Assembly (NCBI GenBank): GCA_003290165.1
Contig: QNQO01000524.1
Coordinates: 62,001-126,000 of the forward strand
DNA: 64,000 bases
Source of the DNA: Berberis thunbergii
Lineage: Eukaryota; Streptophyta; Magnoliopsida; Ranunculales; Berberidaceae
Direction of reading: 5' to 3'
Every line of letters begins with the position of its first letter. Position 1 is the first letter of the stretch. The position numbers were made by a program, and so were the translations under genes. Below are positions 34,800 to 46,320 of this stretch, piece by piece. A model generated the notes under the pieces. It searched no databases, was not told the DNA's origin, and saw nothing but the letters and a program-made list of their open reading frames with translations.

Positions 34800-36002
34800 T
34801 TAGTTTCCATCCATCCAAAAGAATGAAGAACAGGAAGATGGAGAAGCCGAACCGAAATTGTTTTGTTCATTGAGATTATCATGTTCTGCAAATTTGAATT
34901 GTTGATCATTGGAAATTGCATGATCTGATTGCAGCATTAGATTGTTCATGGCACCGAAATCATCCCAGACTGGACTAGTTGGACCCCAACCAGCGGACAT
35001 GGCATTGAACCAAGCCTCATCCATATTAGTCCCCCAAACCATATCAGAAGACTCCGAAAGGCCTTCACCTGTAACTGAAGCTGTGGAATGCTCCTGAGCT
35101 TCACTACTAGTCGAAACCTCATTTCGGGAAGGTGAATTACCCTGCACATTCAGCTCATTTTCAATAACCTGAGCTGTGGTGGGCGTAATCTCCATACCTT
35201 GAGGTTCCGAATTAAGGCCTAACTGAGGTTGCTCAACATGTTCTGGCTGCACATTGTCTTTTGAGCTAGTTGTTGTATTTGCTTCTCTATCTCTAGCATT
35301 CTTACCAAGGAAAAGATGCGGAAAATTGAGCCGAGCATTCTCTCCGCGCAACTTGTAAGCCTGGCGGTCATACGCCATGGCAGCATCTTCAGCGTTATCG
35401 AATGTACCGAGCCAAAGACGAGTTCGATTACGAGGGAGACGAATCTCAGCAACCCATTTACCCCAATGCCTCTGCCTCACTCCTCTATAGAGCTTAGTAG
35501 GAGTAGAAGCCATAGGAACTGGTGGCCTATACAACAAGGCTCTGGGGTCATGACCCAACCTGTTCATCATCATCATTTGCCCTCTAGGACTCAACTGAAG
35601 TGTGTCACTCCAATACTGAAGAAGCTGTTGTTGATGTTGCTGATGTTGCTGATGATATGGTAAGTACCCATGTTTGTTCGGATCGAAAGAGATCATCTCT
35701 TGAGGCTGTTGTGGTTGAACTAGTGGAATTTGTTGTGGAGACCCAGTGAAGGAAAATGGGAATATAAATGGCAGATTTGATGAATTGGTTGTTGTTGTGG
35801 GGGTCTGTTGTTGTTGAGTGATTGGAATAGAGGATTGGTGATGTTCTGGGTTTCTGATCTTCTTCATTGGTCTAGAAGAAGACGAAGACATCGATGCCTC
35901 TTTTCCTTCTCCTCCTCTGTCATTCAACACAATCTGTGGTGGGGTTTTCTCATTCACCTTCTTTGATCTTCTGCTTTTGTTTGTGTTAATAGCTGATGAC
36001 AT
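34800..36002 (-). CDS. AP2/ERF transcription factor, RAP2.4-like (DREB A-6)
   Basis: A single-domain AP2/ERF DNA-binding protein of 400 residues; the group acts in stress and hormone responses through GCC or DRE promoter boxes. The AP2 domain spans about residues 172-228 ([19 protein letters not shown], then RTRLWLGTF, ending [13 protein letters not shown]). The [12 protein letters not shown] form, with Val14 and Leu19, is that of the RAP2.4-type subgroup. Two basic patches (9-16 and 44-50) could direct nuclear import. The middle has Gln- and His/Gln-rich runs; the C-terminus is acidic and aromatic ([20 protein letters not shown]), like an activation region. The open frame extends 35 codons upstream but only from a TTG; the first ATG is at 36002. 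It is intronless, as usual for the group. Confidence 0.95.
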   Translation of the reverse strand: MSSAINTNKSRRSKKVNEKTPPQIVLNDRGGEGKEASMSSSSSRPMKKIRNPEHHQSSIPITQQQQTPTTTTNSSNLPFIFPFSFTGSPQQIPLVQPQQPQEMISFDPNKHGYLPYHQQHQQHQQQLLQYWSDTLQLSPRGQMMMMNRLGHDPRALLYRPPVPMASTPTKLYRGVRQRHWGKWVAEIRLPRNRTRLWLGTFDNAEDAAMAYDRQAYKLRGENARLNFPHLFLGKNARDREANTTTSSKDNVQPEHVEQPQLGLNSEPQGMEITPTTAQVIENELNVQGNSPSRNEVSTSSEAQEHSTASVTGEGLSESSDMVWGTNMDEAWFNAMSAGWGPTSPVWDDFGAMNNLMLQSDHAISNDQQFKFAEHDNLNEQNNFGSASPSSCSSFFWMDGN

Positions 36003-36734
36003 TTTTTTTCTTCGAATTCGAAACAGAGGACAGTCTCCAAACAGCCCAATGTTAACAATTTCAAATCCGATAGAAAGCAAAAAACCAAATTTGAAAGCTA
36101 AAACCAACTAAACAAGTAAAATCAACAATACCCAACTCAAAATTTGTTCTAAAATTGAAGAAAATATTTAAATTTTAGAGTTTGAAGTAGCAATACAGAG
36201 ATGGGTTGCAAGTAGAAACTAGCTAAAAACTTGAAGAAAAACGAATACCCAGACTGAGATTTGTCTAAAAAGAGAAATTTTATAGATTGAAATCCATTTC
36301 AATTGAAAATCCGATTGAACAAAATCAAAACCGGATGCAAACGACCCATCTCTAGTGATGAACAGAGGAAAAACAGAGAGTAGGCACAGTACAGAGGAAG
36401 AAAAATCAAAACTTGTGGCGTTTGGGAGACGTGGAAAGTCCTCGGTGAATCTCAAATCGAATAAAAAGCTAGAATTTGATTCAAGAGGGAATGAGGGTGA
36501 TTGGGTTTTATAAGGGGGGAGAAGTGAGGAGTGGCCCTCACAGAGACGGGTTTGGATAGAGATTGGTGCTTGTTCTTTCTTCCTTCCTTGGCTTCCACTC
36601 CAATGAATGTACAGAAAAGGTTAATACGTGGCGCTTTGTTAGTGTGCGTGGATCTTAGCTTTTGAACACCAACATTGCTACCGTGGTTGTCAACTATTGG
36701 CTAAATGAAAACACCCAAAATGAAATTTGAGTTT
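36003..36734 (-). promoter_or_regulatory. 5' UTR and promoter of the AP2/ERF gene
   Basis: A TATA box (TATAAAA on minus) lies at 36506-36512, giving a leader of roughly 470 nt that is rich in A/T and free of a long upstream ORF. The proximal promoter upstream of it is only about 220 bp before the pair of palindromic MITEs begins at 36735. Confidence 0.6.
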
Positions 36735-36923
36735 CAGAAATTCTAAATGTCGAGGGAAAGAGCGAGGAAACCAGCGAGGTAAACGAGGTGGCGGGGGGTG
36801 AACCGTTCACCCCCTCGAGATGTTTTCCGCGCGCGCATCTCGAGGGGGGTGAACGGTTCACCCCCCGCCACCTCGTTTACCTCGCTGGTTTCCTCGCCTT
36901 TTCCCTCGACACATAGAATCGCT
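36735..36923. mobile_element. Palindromic MULE-type MITE, copy 6
   Basis: A 189-bp foldback with GGTGGCGGGGGGTGAACCG arms, flanked by TTTGAGTTT (36726-36734 and 36925-36933; the match extends to 10 bp as atttgagttt). It is nearly identical to copy 9 at 38897, so the two are recent relatives. It lies in the upstream region of the ERF gene. Confidence 0.92.
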
Positions 36924-36973
36924 ATTTGAGTTTTAATTGAGCTTGAAATCTAGAAACTTCCATGGTAAAGTAA

Positions 36974-37173
36974 AGAGAGATTCTAAATGTGGAGGGAAAG
37001 GGCGAGGAAATCAGCGAGGGAAATGAGTTGGCGAGGTGAGAGCCGTTCATTTCCCTTGAGATCCGTGCGTTGACTTTTTTACGCGAATCTCGAGGGAAAT
37101 GAACGGCTCTCACCTCGCCAACTCATTTCCCTCGCTGATTTCCTCGCCCTTTCCCTCGACATTTAGAATTTCT
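36974..37173. mobile_element. Palindromic MULE-type MITE, copy 7
   Basis: A 200-bp foldback flanked by GTAAAGTAA (36965-36973 and 37174-37182; 10 bp with one more A). It belongs to the same subtype as copy 2 (AGTTGGCGAGGTGA arms). It sits 50 bp from copy 6. Confidence 0.92.
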
Positions 37174-37815
37174 GTAAAGTAAAATATAGTGACACATAAA
37201 ATAGCAGATTAGGTAAATTTGGCAACATTTTTTTCCCATAATCCACTGCACAAAGGGGTTAGAGAAATTTTTTTGTATATTCAGAATTGCGTGCACCACT
37301 TTTATTCCTGGGATAATATTTGTAAAATTGACAATTTTATCCATTAAATCTGGCACCCACTCGTTTATAATATTAGACGTTTGTTTCTTATATTTTTTAT
37401 TTTGCAATGTAATTATAAATCTAGAAACCTTGGCTCATCGCTTGGCATCAGATGCCGACAGACTTGGTTATAATAATTCTTAGTTATTAATATATTATCT
37501 AATGTTTTTATATCAAAAAAAAGACAATGTCATGCAATATGAATAATTTTCAATCATTATTTTGACAAATACCAATCAATAATGTTATTACTAGAGTTTA
37601 TTCCAAAACAAAATGTTAATAGTAGAGTACCTAAAATTGATTTTCAGTCTAATAATCTAACACATCAAATTTTATAATCTTCCGCTAATACACTCACACA
37701 ATTATTTTTTTTACCACAATTACTCAGTAAATGCTTTTATTTTCATAATTTTTTATTTTATTTTATTGTTCAACTACATTTTAACAACAAAGTAAAATAT
37801 ATAAACGCTCTTAGA
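37174..37815. other. Intergenic AT-rich DNA
   Basis: No gene is seen between the two MITEs. Confidence 0.5.
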
Positions 37816-38007
37816 CGAGTAATTCTAGCTGGCCTGGAAAACCAGCGAGGTTGGTGCCTGGGAGGGGGTGAATTTACACTTTTGCTCCCTCCTTTTTAAA
37901 CACTTTTTCAAAAGATTGTTAAAGAGGGTGGGGCAATAGTGTAACTTCGCCCCCCCCCCCCCCAGGCAGTCAACCCAGGCTGGAAACCCAGGCCATTTAG
38001 AATTTCT
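37816..38007. mobile_element. Variant MULE-type MITE with different core, copy 8
   Basis: This 192-bp element keeps the family ends (AATTCTAG ... TTAGAATTTCT) but has CTGGCCTGG and CCAGGCC sub-ends and a weakly paired, C-run core instead of the long foldback. The 9-bp duplication GCTCTTAGA is perfect (37807-37815 and 38008-38016). Confidence 0.9.
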
Positions 38008-38016
38008 GCTCTTAGA

Positions 38017-38896
38017 CACTTCAGACATTTGTGCGCGAGTTCTCTCGATTCACACTCTGTTGATTATGCCTGACTACATTTTACGTTTACTCATCATTGT
38101 ACCAAATAATTAGGACCATTTCAAAGATTCGTTATGAGAGCAACTCAACAAGTGTTGTGGCATCGTACACGTACCATGGCATTTCGAATAAGCAGAAGAA
38201 GAAGAAGAACCTATTTTGGTCTCTCGACACAAAAATCGGCCATGAGATCAACGATTAATTTGTGCGCCTCTCACTTTCGGTGACATGTAATCACACCAAA
38301 CTGTGAGACCTCTCTCTCTCTCTCTTCATCTCTCCTCTCAAGTCAAAAACAAGTCGGTGGAAATCGGCACGTGTCGGTGGTCCACCTGTCATTTCACTCA
38401 TCATGTTTATCATTTCACTTCAATATAAATAAATATCTTCTTGATTTTTTTCCTAGGTAGTAAGTAGTAGGTGAAGGTGAGTGTCCTCACCACGTGTCAC
38501 TTCCACAATGTTTTTGCTTCTTTATTATTATTATCGAAGAGCCAATTAAAGGGGTTGGTTTTTTGGAGAACAAATCAGCCAAGTCAAAATTTTGAGCTCC
38601 TTTTCTTCAAAAAATCTCAATATTTGTAGGAGTTGAATAGTATCAATTTCGATTTGAAGATCTATTTTTTTTTTTTTTTTTTAACTCTCATCAATCAAGT
38701 CATTGAACTCAAAGGCAATTCCCTTTGAAAATTTCTTTGGATTTTAGTGTTTTAGTTTGTGGTTACAGTGAAAGGAGTTTATGAAATGATTGAAGCATTC
38801 CTGGTGGATTTTGTTGGAATACTATTCACAAACAATGATTTCCTTTTACCCAGTCATGATTGCTAGTATTTTTATTTTACTCATTATATAGAAAAA
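38017..38896. other. Intergenic DNA
   Basis: No gene is recognised. Notable are a CT microsatellite near 38310-38325 and a T run near 38667-38683. Confidence 0.5.
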
Positions 38897-39087
38897 GGGA
38901 AATTCTAAATGTCGAGGGAAAGAACGAGGAAACCAGCGAGGTAAACGAGGTGGCGGGGGGTGAACCGTTCATCCCCCTCGAGATGTTTTCCGCGCGCGCA
39001 TCTCGAGGGGGGTGAACGGTTCACCCCCCGCCACCTCGTTTACCTCGCTGGTTTCCTCGCCCTTTCCCTCGACACATAGAATCGCTC
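38897..39087. mobile_element. Palindromic MULE-type MITE, copy 9 (inserted into copy 10)
   Basis: This 191-bp foldback is almost identical to copy 6. The 9-bp duplication ATAGAAAAA (38888-38896 and 39088-39096) spans the left junction of copy 10, showing that it landed exactly at the edge of the older element. Confidence 0.92.
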
Positions 39088-39090
39088 ATA

Positions 39091-39281
39091 GAAAAATTCT
39101 AGGCGTCGAGGGAGGGGTCGAGGGAATGGGAGCGAGGGATGGGTGTAAGCCACCCATCTGCCTCGAGATGAGCGCTATCGTGAATCTCAAATTCGATGCA
39201 CTTATCTCGAGACGGATGAGTGGTTACCACCCATCCCTCGCCCCTTTACCTCGCTCCCTCCCTCGCTCTGTAGCAAAGCTC
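39091..39281. mobile_element. Palindromic MULE-type MITE, copy 10 (older, host of copy 9)
   Basis: A 191-bp diverged foldback (GAAAAATTCTAGGCGTCGAGG ... CTCTGTAGCAAAGCTC). Its 9-bp duplication CATTATATA is at 38882-38890 and 39282-39290, that is, on the far side of copy 9. Confidence 0.88.
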
Positions 39282-40987
39282 CATTATATAAATATATATA
39301 TAGTATTTGTGATTGTGTTTTAAAAAAAATAAATAAAAATTATAAAAACAAAAAAAAATGCGCAAACATTGCTAGCTAGATTTACTCTTTCAAATTTGAG
39401 AACAATAAAAAATTTACCATTTGGATTGTTATAAAATTTTTTAGAGGATCAATATAACTAGGTTTTCTGAATGAGATTTCTCGGCATTTCTAGTCTTCTT
39501 TACTCGTCCTGCCTAGCCCATTGGTATACAAACTTTGATCAGCAAATGGATAATATTAATTCAACATAGATTTTTTTGGAAACTCGTGTTGTTAATTTAA
39601 CGTAATATATATTTGATATTTTTTGAAAACTTTGTATTAATTTTTTTAGAGTAATAAAAATATTTGAGAAAAAATATGAGGAAAGAAAAATAGGGGGAAA
39701 GATAATCTATTAGTTTCCTTATAAAATATGACTTTTAACCTCTACAATTAGTTAGTTATTAGGACTAAATTTAAATCGTTTGATGATATACCATCCAACG
39801 GTGTGTATCGCATGTCAATTTCTTTGTCACAAATGTTTGTCCCCGAATCCCACCCCATACATATATATATAAGTGTTAAAAATAAGGAATTGTTTAAGGT
39901 TGTACCATCTATACAGTTGGTTATCCTATGAATAAGGCATTGACTTTTTGACACCATCACTTCTGCTAAAGCACACCACTAATATAAACTCTTCTCTCAC
40001 CCTTGTTCTTTTTTTCCCCACCTTTTATTATCTTTTCACAGCAATTGACGGAGCAACACCACCTTCATTTCTTCCCCTTATCCTTTGTAGTTTTTTTTTC
40101 TCTTCTCTTCCTCTTCCCATTCTCTTCTTTTTTATCTTTTTCTTCATCACTGGTGGCATAACCATGCCCCGCCTCATTTTTCTTCTTTTATTCCTCTCTT
40201 ATGTTTTTTCCCCTCGAGCAACTCACTCGCAGGAACCTACGCGAGGGCAAAAAAATGGCCATCACACAAGCTCTTGCGAGTTAGGAACCTCCACTCGCTT
40301 AGGTCGCATGAATATGCTAGAGGGCAAAAAAAAAAAAAGGAGAATAAGAAATAAGAAAAGAAAGAGGTGGGGTAGTGCTGTCAACGGTGGAGAATAAGAA
40401 AAGAGAAACAAGAATAAAAACAATGGAGAAGAAGAAAAATAGAAGAACAGGAAAAAATAAGAAAGAAAATGATAGGAGAGGTGGGGCTGTTGTGGTGGTG
40501 TTCCCTGAAAGAGAAGAGAGATGGTGAAGGGTTTTTGTAATTTATATTGGTGATGACCTTCAATAGGTTACGTGTTTCAAAAAGATGATGGTATGCTTAA
40601 AAAAATAAAAAAAAAAATAACAGTGTCCTTCAGCAAAAGTGACGGAATATTCGGATGAGACGTGTTCTCTTTCTTTAAATACAACGGTACAAAGGTTGAG
40701 GGTGCAACAGAAGCCAAGAGCTTTCACTTTCAATCCATATGGACAGGTCATAGCTCAATGATAAGTCATAACCTTACAAAACTCTTAGCAAAAAATCGCC
40801 AATCTGATTGGAGCTTTGGTTTGTGAATTACAATTTAATTGGTTAATGGGTTTGTGTTAGGTGTCACAAACGTGATTGGCTGATTTTACATTTTTGAAAA
40901 TTATTCTCATGAATTAAATGTTAAACCAATTCGTGGTAGAGTTATTTGGCACCATTATATCATTTTGGCACCCATTTCCAAATTAGT
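39282..40987. other. Intergenic DNA with a CT/GA-rich imperfect inverted repeat
   Basis: Bases 40030-40215 are strongly pyrimidine-rich and 40320-40510 strongly purine-rich, facing each other across a short spacer with related phrases (gagcaacaccacc against ggtggtgttcc). This could be a decayed foldback element. The 149-residue frame at 39948-40397 runs through it and looks like low-complexity translation, not a gene. Confidence 0.4.
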
Positions 40988-41118
40988 ATATATTTTTTTT
41001 TGAAAGGCATGCAGGGTTTTTTTTTACAGGATCTCATAATCATTGCAAGCTAGTTTTGAATTCATGACCTAGTAGTACCATCCGTCAAGTTCTAACTGTT
41101 GAGCTGTCATACCATTGA
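40988..41118 (-). mobile_element. tRNA-derived SINE with target duplication
   Basis: The same family as 1397-1534, also with its A tail on the plus-left side (poly(T) from 40992). It is flanked by a 15-bp duplication CATTTCCAAAYTAGT (40973-40987 and 41119-41133, one mismatch), the hallmark of LINE-driven retroposition. Confidence 0.82.
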
Positions 41119-41133
41119 CATTTCCAAACTAGT

Positions 41134-41921
41134 TATGCTAATGGAATTGATTAATATGTATATGTTTACTAATAATCTGTTTTTTAGACAAAAGAGCGTA
41201 AGCAATTTGATTCATAAAGGGTGTTAAATTGAAAATCTGAAAAAGAAAAAAAATTCTTGTATGACTTCATGTTTCCATCCAAAATGGTTGAAAAAATAGC
41301 AATATAGATTACCAACGCACTACTAGTAATATTGATCACAATTGAAAATAGATCTTCTTTATACATTTTGAAATGATTATACAGCACCATCATTCATGTA
41401 ACTTATGGATAAGATAAGATCATCCAAACAGTAGATAATGGCTTCCTCTTCTCATTTTTTTCCAATATAATGAATCATAATCATAGTATTAGTCAATTTC
41501 AATAAGTTCTTAGTAAGCTACAAGCATGTCCAACATCACGGGGCGGCGTTGGGCTGACTTATATACAAAAAATGATTATCATGATAGAGCTTTCGGCCTG
41601 TGTTAATCAGCACTATGATTAGCATTAATATAATGACCATAATCTTTGGATATTATCCAAAGTTTTAATAGGCTACTGTGACATAATAAATTTCTTCGAA
41701 CACAGTTATGTTCAAGTCAACCTCATCCATAGAAACATAAACAACATTAATGAAACCCACTTGAAAAACTTATCTATACAAATAAAATAAACATTTCAAT
41801 CCGTAATGATACTAAACTAATGCAAGTTATTATTAAAAAAAATTTGGACGGAGAACCACTATGAACTCGTCCTTAAAATAACATGACAATAAGATCAAAA
41901 GAACAGATTAATGATCTATTA
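41134..41921. other. Intergenic AT-rich DNA, left flank of the endogenous virus
   Basis: No gene is recognised. Confidence 0.5.
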
Positions 41922-42340
41922 TATCAGTGCTAAGGTCATGATTACAACAAAAGTATGGTGCTAATCTTAAGTAAGACGTTTGCTTTTAAAAGTTTGATTA
42001 ATTTTATGTGTTTTCATTGCTCTTTACAAGCAAATTATCCTTGGACTTAGCATATTAATTGTAAAATGAGAGTTTCAGAAGTTTCATATCAATGAAAATG
42101 TTACTATCCTCGTAACAAAACAAATATGTTTATCATCATAGGACGGCGGTTTGACCTAATGTTACCCGTAAAAACACGTTATGATTTACTAATTAAGTGA
42201 CAAAGACCACCATTATTATGAGATTTTTTGCATGATTTTTGAATTTTCAAACCCTAATCCTAATTTAACAAATTAGGTCTTATTCACATTTCTGTTATTG
42301 AATTGTATATGTTTTCAATAATAATGACTAAAAAATTGAA
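41922..42340 (+). repeat. Left terminal repeat of the endogenous virus (419 bp)
   Basis: It matches 52504-52922 without gaps, with about 26 differences by eye (about 94% identity). It begins TATCAGTGCTAAGG, inside a degenerate tRNA-Met primer-binding site. Confidence 0.95.
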
Positions 42341-43061
42341 ACAAAGACAGTGCCTCTTGATGGTTCTTTATAATCAAAACGGTTGTTTTCTACAAATACT
42401 ATTGAATTTCTCAAAAATTAAGAATACAAGTATATCCATATCAGTCTCATCCAAGTAGGTAAAAAACCCCTTACTAGGACAAAACTAGATACTTGTGCTC
42501 TCATCGCTCTTCGTGATTGTAGACACAATCAATTTGAAGATTCTCTGCTTGGAATTGCATAATCTACATTGGCAATGGGTCCAGTCTATTTTGACTGTTA
42601 CCCTAATTTTTCAGTGTCTCTTAAAAACCCAAATGTCATTGAAACACTAACCCTCAATATTCAGACATCTGGTTTTGATATGATACCAGGATCTGAACCT
42701 CTTGTTCATCTAAGACCCAATCCTCAACATCCCCAAATACCTCAACCTGTGTACAATCTTGACAATCAAAATGAGAGATCTCCCACTCGTTCAGAAATGG
42801 AAGATTATTCTTAATTGAATGTTATTTCAAAAGAATTCATTCTTGATAAAGAATGGATCAAAACTGAATTTACAAAATATTATAATTCTGATAAACGAAA
42901 GACATTTTATGCTCAAACTTCTCCCGATCAAAAAGATAAACTTGGGAAAAATGTTTTACCAATTTTGTGAAGATATTAAAGAAAATATGCCATTTTTAGA
43001 ATGGTATGAATCTATATATCTTCCCAAAGTTAACGTTATTAGAACCCCTTCTAAGCCTTGA
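42341..43061 (+). pseudogene. Viral leader end and movement-protein-like region, broken
   Basis: A frame that can be followed from about 42440 to 42814 has features of Caulimoviridae movement proteins (the PNFSVSL ... LTLNIQTSG ... PGSE segment). It is broken by TAA at 42560 and continues after a frame change at 42819-43061. The function would be cell-to-cell spread; it is clearly lost here. Bases 42341-42440 are the last part of the leader. Confidence 0.7.
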
Positions 43062-43881
43062 CATCCGAAATCGAGCAATTTTGTTGTTGAATCAGTTTTG
43101 CCACCGATAGAAGAAATCAAATTGCAAACTCAATGACAGACAATTACTGCCTCTCATTTGAAAGATCATTTATCTCATAATGACGCGAAAGGAATTTCAA
43201 AAATCATTGAACAAATTACTTACATAAATGTCATGTTACATGAATTAGGAGACAAATTAATTCATGAATCAGATCATACTCCTACACCTCCAAATATTCC
43301 CAAACCAGTAACATTCTTCACACCCCTATAGGTTCAAAAAGGATGTTTTAACATCTCCTAATCATCTCATTGATGAAATCAATAAAAGGCTAGCATCCTT
43401 ACAAATCAAAGACAAACCTTCATATTCTACAAAACAGATTAACACCATGTCCAACCCAGCAGAATCAAATGACTCTGACCACTCCGAAGAATCTGATCCT
43501 ATGTTAGAATTAGATAGATTGCAAATGTAAGCTAATCCTATTCGAACATCTAGGTATCAATCTCGACAAAATAATTATCAAAACCCTTTACCAATCACTA
43601 GGAATCTTTATCCTAGACCTACACTACCAGATATGCAATACAAAGAAAAACCCTTACATACTTTTGGATCATTTTATACAGGCAATCTCTATACATGGAA
43701 TATAAATGGTTTGATTGAAGAAAATATCATTGAATTAACACAATAAATGATCATGATGGTTGTTTGTCATCGCAGTGAGAACAAATCTGATCAAAGTATT
43801 GTTTCAGTGATTATAGCTGGTTCTGCCGGTCAATTGAAAATGATGGTGGGATAATTATCTTACTTCTTCTGAACAACAATA
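43062..43881 (+). pseudogene. Viral region between movement protein and capsid, broken
   Basis: Degenerate frames run through this stretch, with an acidic segment (43460-43520) that resembles the acidic N-terminal side of pararetroviral capsids. Several stops are present. It ends exactly at the insertion site of the solo LTR. Confidence 0.55.
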
Positions 43882-46320
43882 TGTCACGCCCCGATTTTCG
43901 AAGAAAACAAAATCCTAAAATCCACGTAGGAAAATCCGTTTCCCCAAAACTCGGGACGTGAAATTCAATAACAACAGAAACATTTAGCAGCAACGACTAA
44001 AACATAGTTAAAAAAATAGAACAAACTAAAAATTTATAATAAAACTCTAACCAAAAAATACTGACGTCGCTAGTCCCACTAGCGGAACTCCCGTAACGCT
44101 GCTCAACAGTCTCTGAACCTGAAAAGCAAATCGGCTACATTCCCAAAGGAATGTACCCAAGAAGCAAAAGCTCACTTGGGTCAGCAATAAAGCTGGTGTG
44201 AGAAATCTTCATCCCAAAAATCAATAAAATCGCACGTGATAAACATCAAGCTAAACACAAACAACAAACCATCACACCAATAGGTAGTTCCTCAACGAGG
44301 CAAAGGTGTGATGCAAGAAAACACAGTTCCAAGAATTTAGTTCCTCAACGAGGCAATCATATCATCATCCTAATATGTAAATATGCATTTACCTGTACTT
44401 ACTCTATAGGAGTTGACTATGGCAAGTCGGACCTACAGAAATATTAGTGGACTTGCCATCCTGCATAAAAAGGATTAGAAACAATGCAACGTAATTTATT
44501 CTTTTTATTTGAATTAGGTTCATCTTTTTAACGAATTGATCACTTAGACGATACAACATTCGCACGACCTCCGTGCCGAACATACATGCCCGTATGCCTC
44601 TCTCATATAAAGGAGGACTACTCCGTCATCCATGCCCAAGTGGGGACATCACATACAGACATGCATCGCGGATACCCCTAACTATATGAGTACCAAAAGC
44701 CACCCTTGGGCTATCAATGCGCATAAACTCACGTCACATTTTTTACGGATAAATATCAAAGCCTATTTTAGGCATACAAATTCACCACATTTCCGCAAGA
44801 CTAACCCGAAGGTTATTTTAGTTTCTCTAGTAAGAAATGGATGCCCCAACTCCGCAAGACGACCCACTGGTCATTTAGTTTCTCTAGTAAGATAGAGAAA
44901 ATAATAAACAAAAGAGACGTAGTAGTTCTAAGTGATACAAGTCCAAGTGATTTATATTTTCAGAATCAAGGTTTACCAATATTATTTATTTTTCATAATT
45001 TCGAATTTTTCCACAATGACATTTTGTCATACATGAATTGATTCACAATCTATTCACCCACATTTTTTGGGGAAAACATAGCATATTTATTAATCATGCT
45101 ATGTAACAATATGACAATCAAGCCACTCCTTGATTCAAATATCCAAATTCTTCATAATGTATAAACAAGACAATATGCATATAAATCTCCAAATTTATCA
45201 CAATGCATTAATATTCATCAACCATTCAAACACCAACCAAACAAAGTCACACTCAATCAATAAAATGGTACACATGGGTGACTCCAAACATGAACCCAGC
45301 AAGCTAGAAAAAAATCTCACACATCAAACAGATAAAAAATATTGGAGATCAAGCGTTTGCAGCACAAAACACCACAGATAAGGCAACCTCATTCTCAAAC
45401 ATGTCTAAAATCTCACAATTGGATTACCTGAAATGAAACTCGTCATTTCCATACAAGCAATATACATACAGTATACATATACACCAAATAACACAAAACT
45501 TTCAATTGCACATTCAGAGCTATTTAATAAACATAGCAGCAAATATAGGATTCAACAGTAAAGAAACAAGGGTTTTGCAAGAAACAAGGAATAAGAAAAC
45601 TCACAGTAAAAGAGAAAGAATGAAAAAACTCACCTATTCAGTCTCTCCATCCATCACCACGGCACGTGGCCTCCCAAGCACATCTTTGTTGCATTTCCTT
45701 GACAGCAAAGTTCTTGGACTCCAATATTTCAACCAAGTGCATTTGGATCCTTTAGAACTCCAGATTTGCACAGCACAAATCACAATTCCTCAAAGGCGAA
45801 AAACACTTAAAACAATATATCAGCTCTATACCACCTCAGGTTCTACAAAGATAAACAAATCGCCAAAACCACTATAATCTTAATAAAAGCCAAAGATGTT
45901 GTATACTTCTTAGTTTTACATGTGAAATATGCAGAATCCTCATGCTCGGGTCATATGATAAAGACTGAGAAACTACTATGTTGAATTTCGTCATGTCACG
46001 TAGTTTTTTTTTTTAACTTAGGCAGATTAGGTTTTCATTAGCTATAATTGACATCATTTCTATTGTATGATGCTTGTCTTTGATCGTCAACAAACGCTTA
46101 ATTCATTTGTCAGCAAGTAAGCCAGCAGAAATGAGCAAAGCGGAGAAATGAAAAGAATAAAAGAGAGTGGACTTGCTCAAACCTAAGATGCTACAGCAGT
46201 AGTCTCAAATTTGTCTAGCCAACATTTGGAAAGCTAGAAGGATTGGTGTGCACTAAAGCACGTAATTATGAAAAACCATTGGTCGAGGCAGCATCGTCTG
46301 TACAAGTTTAGTTCAATTAC

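Noticed and set aside
36003..36107. 35-codon N-terminal extension of the AP2/ERF protein
   Set aside because: It would begin at TTG; the first ATG is at 36002 and the extra residues do not resemble the family.
22373..39281. Palindromes as microRNA precursors or a CRISPR-like array
   Set aside because: Each copy has its own target-site duplication and family ends, spacing is irregular and there are no unique spacers; they are MITEs.
39948..40397. 149-residue open frame as a gene
   Set aside because: It reads through pyrimidine- and purine-rich low-complexity DNA, giving Phe/Leu/Ser then Lys/Arg runs.
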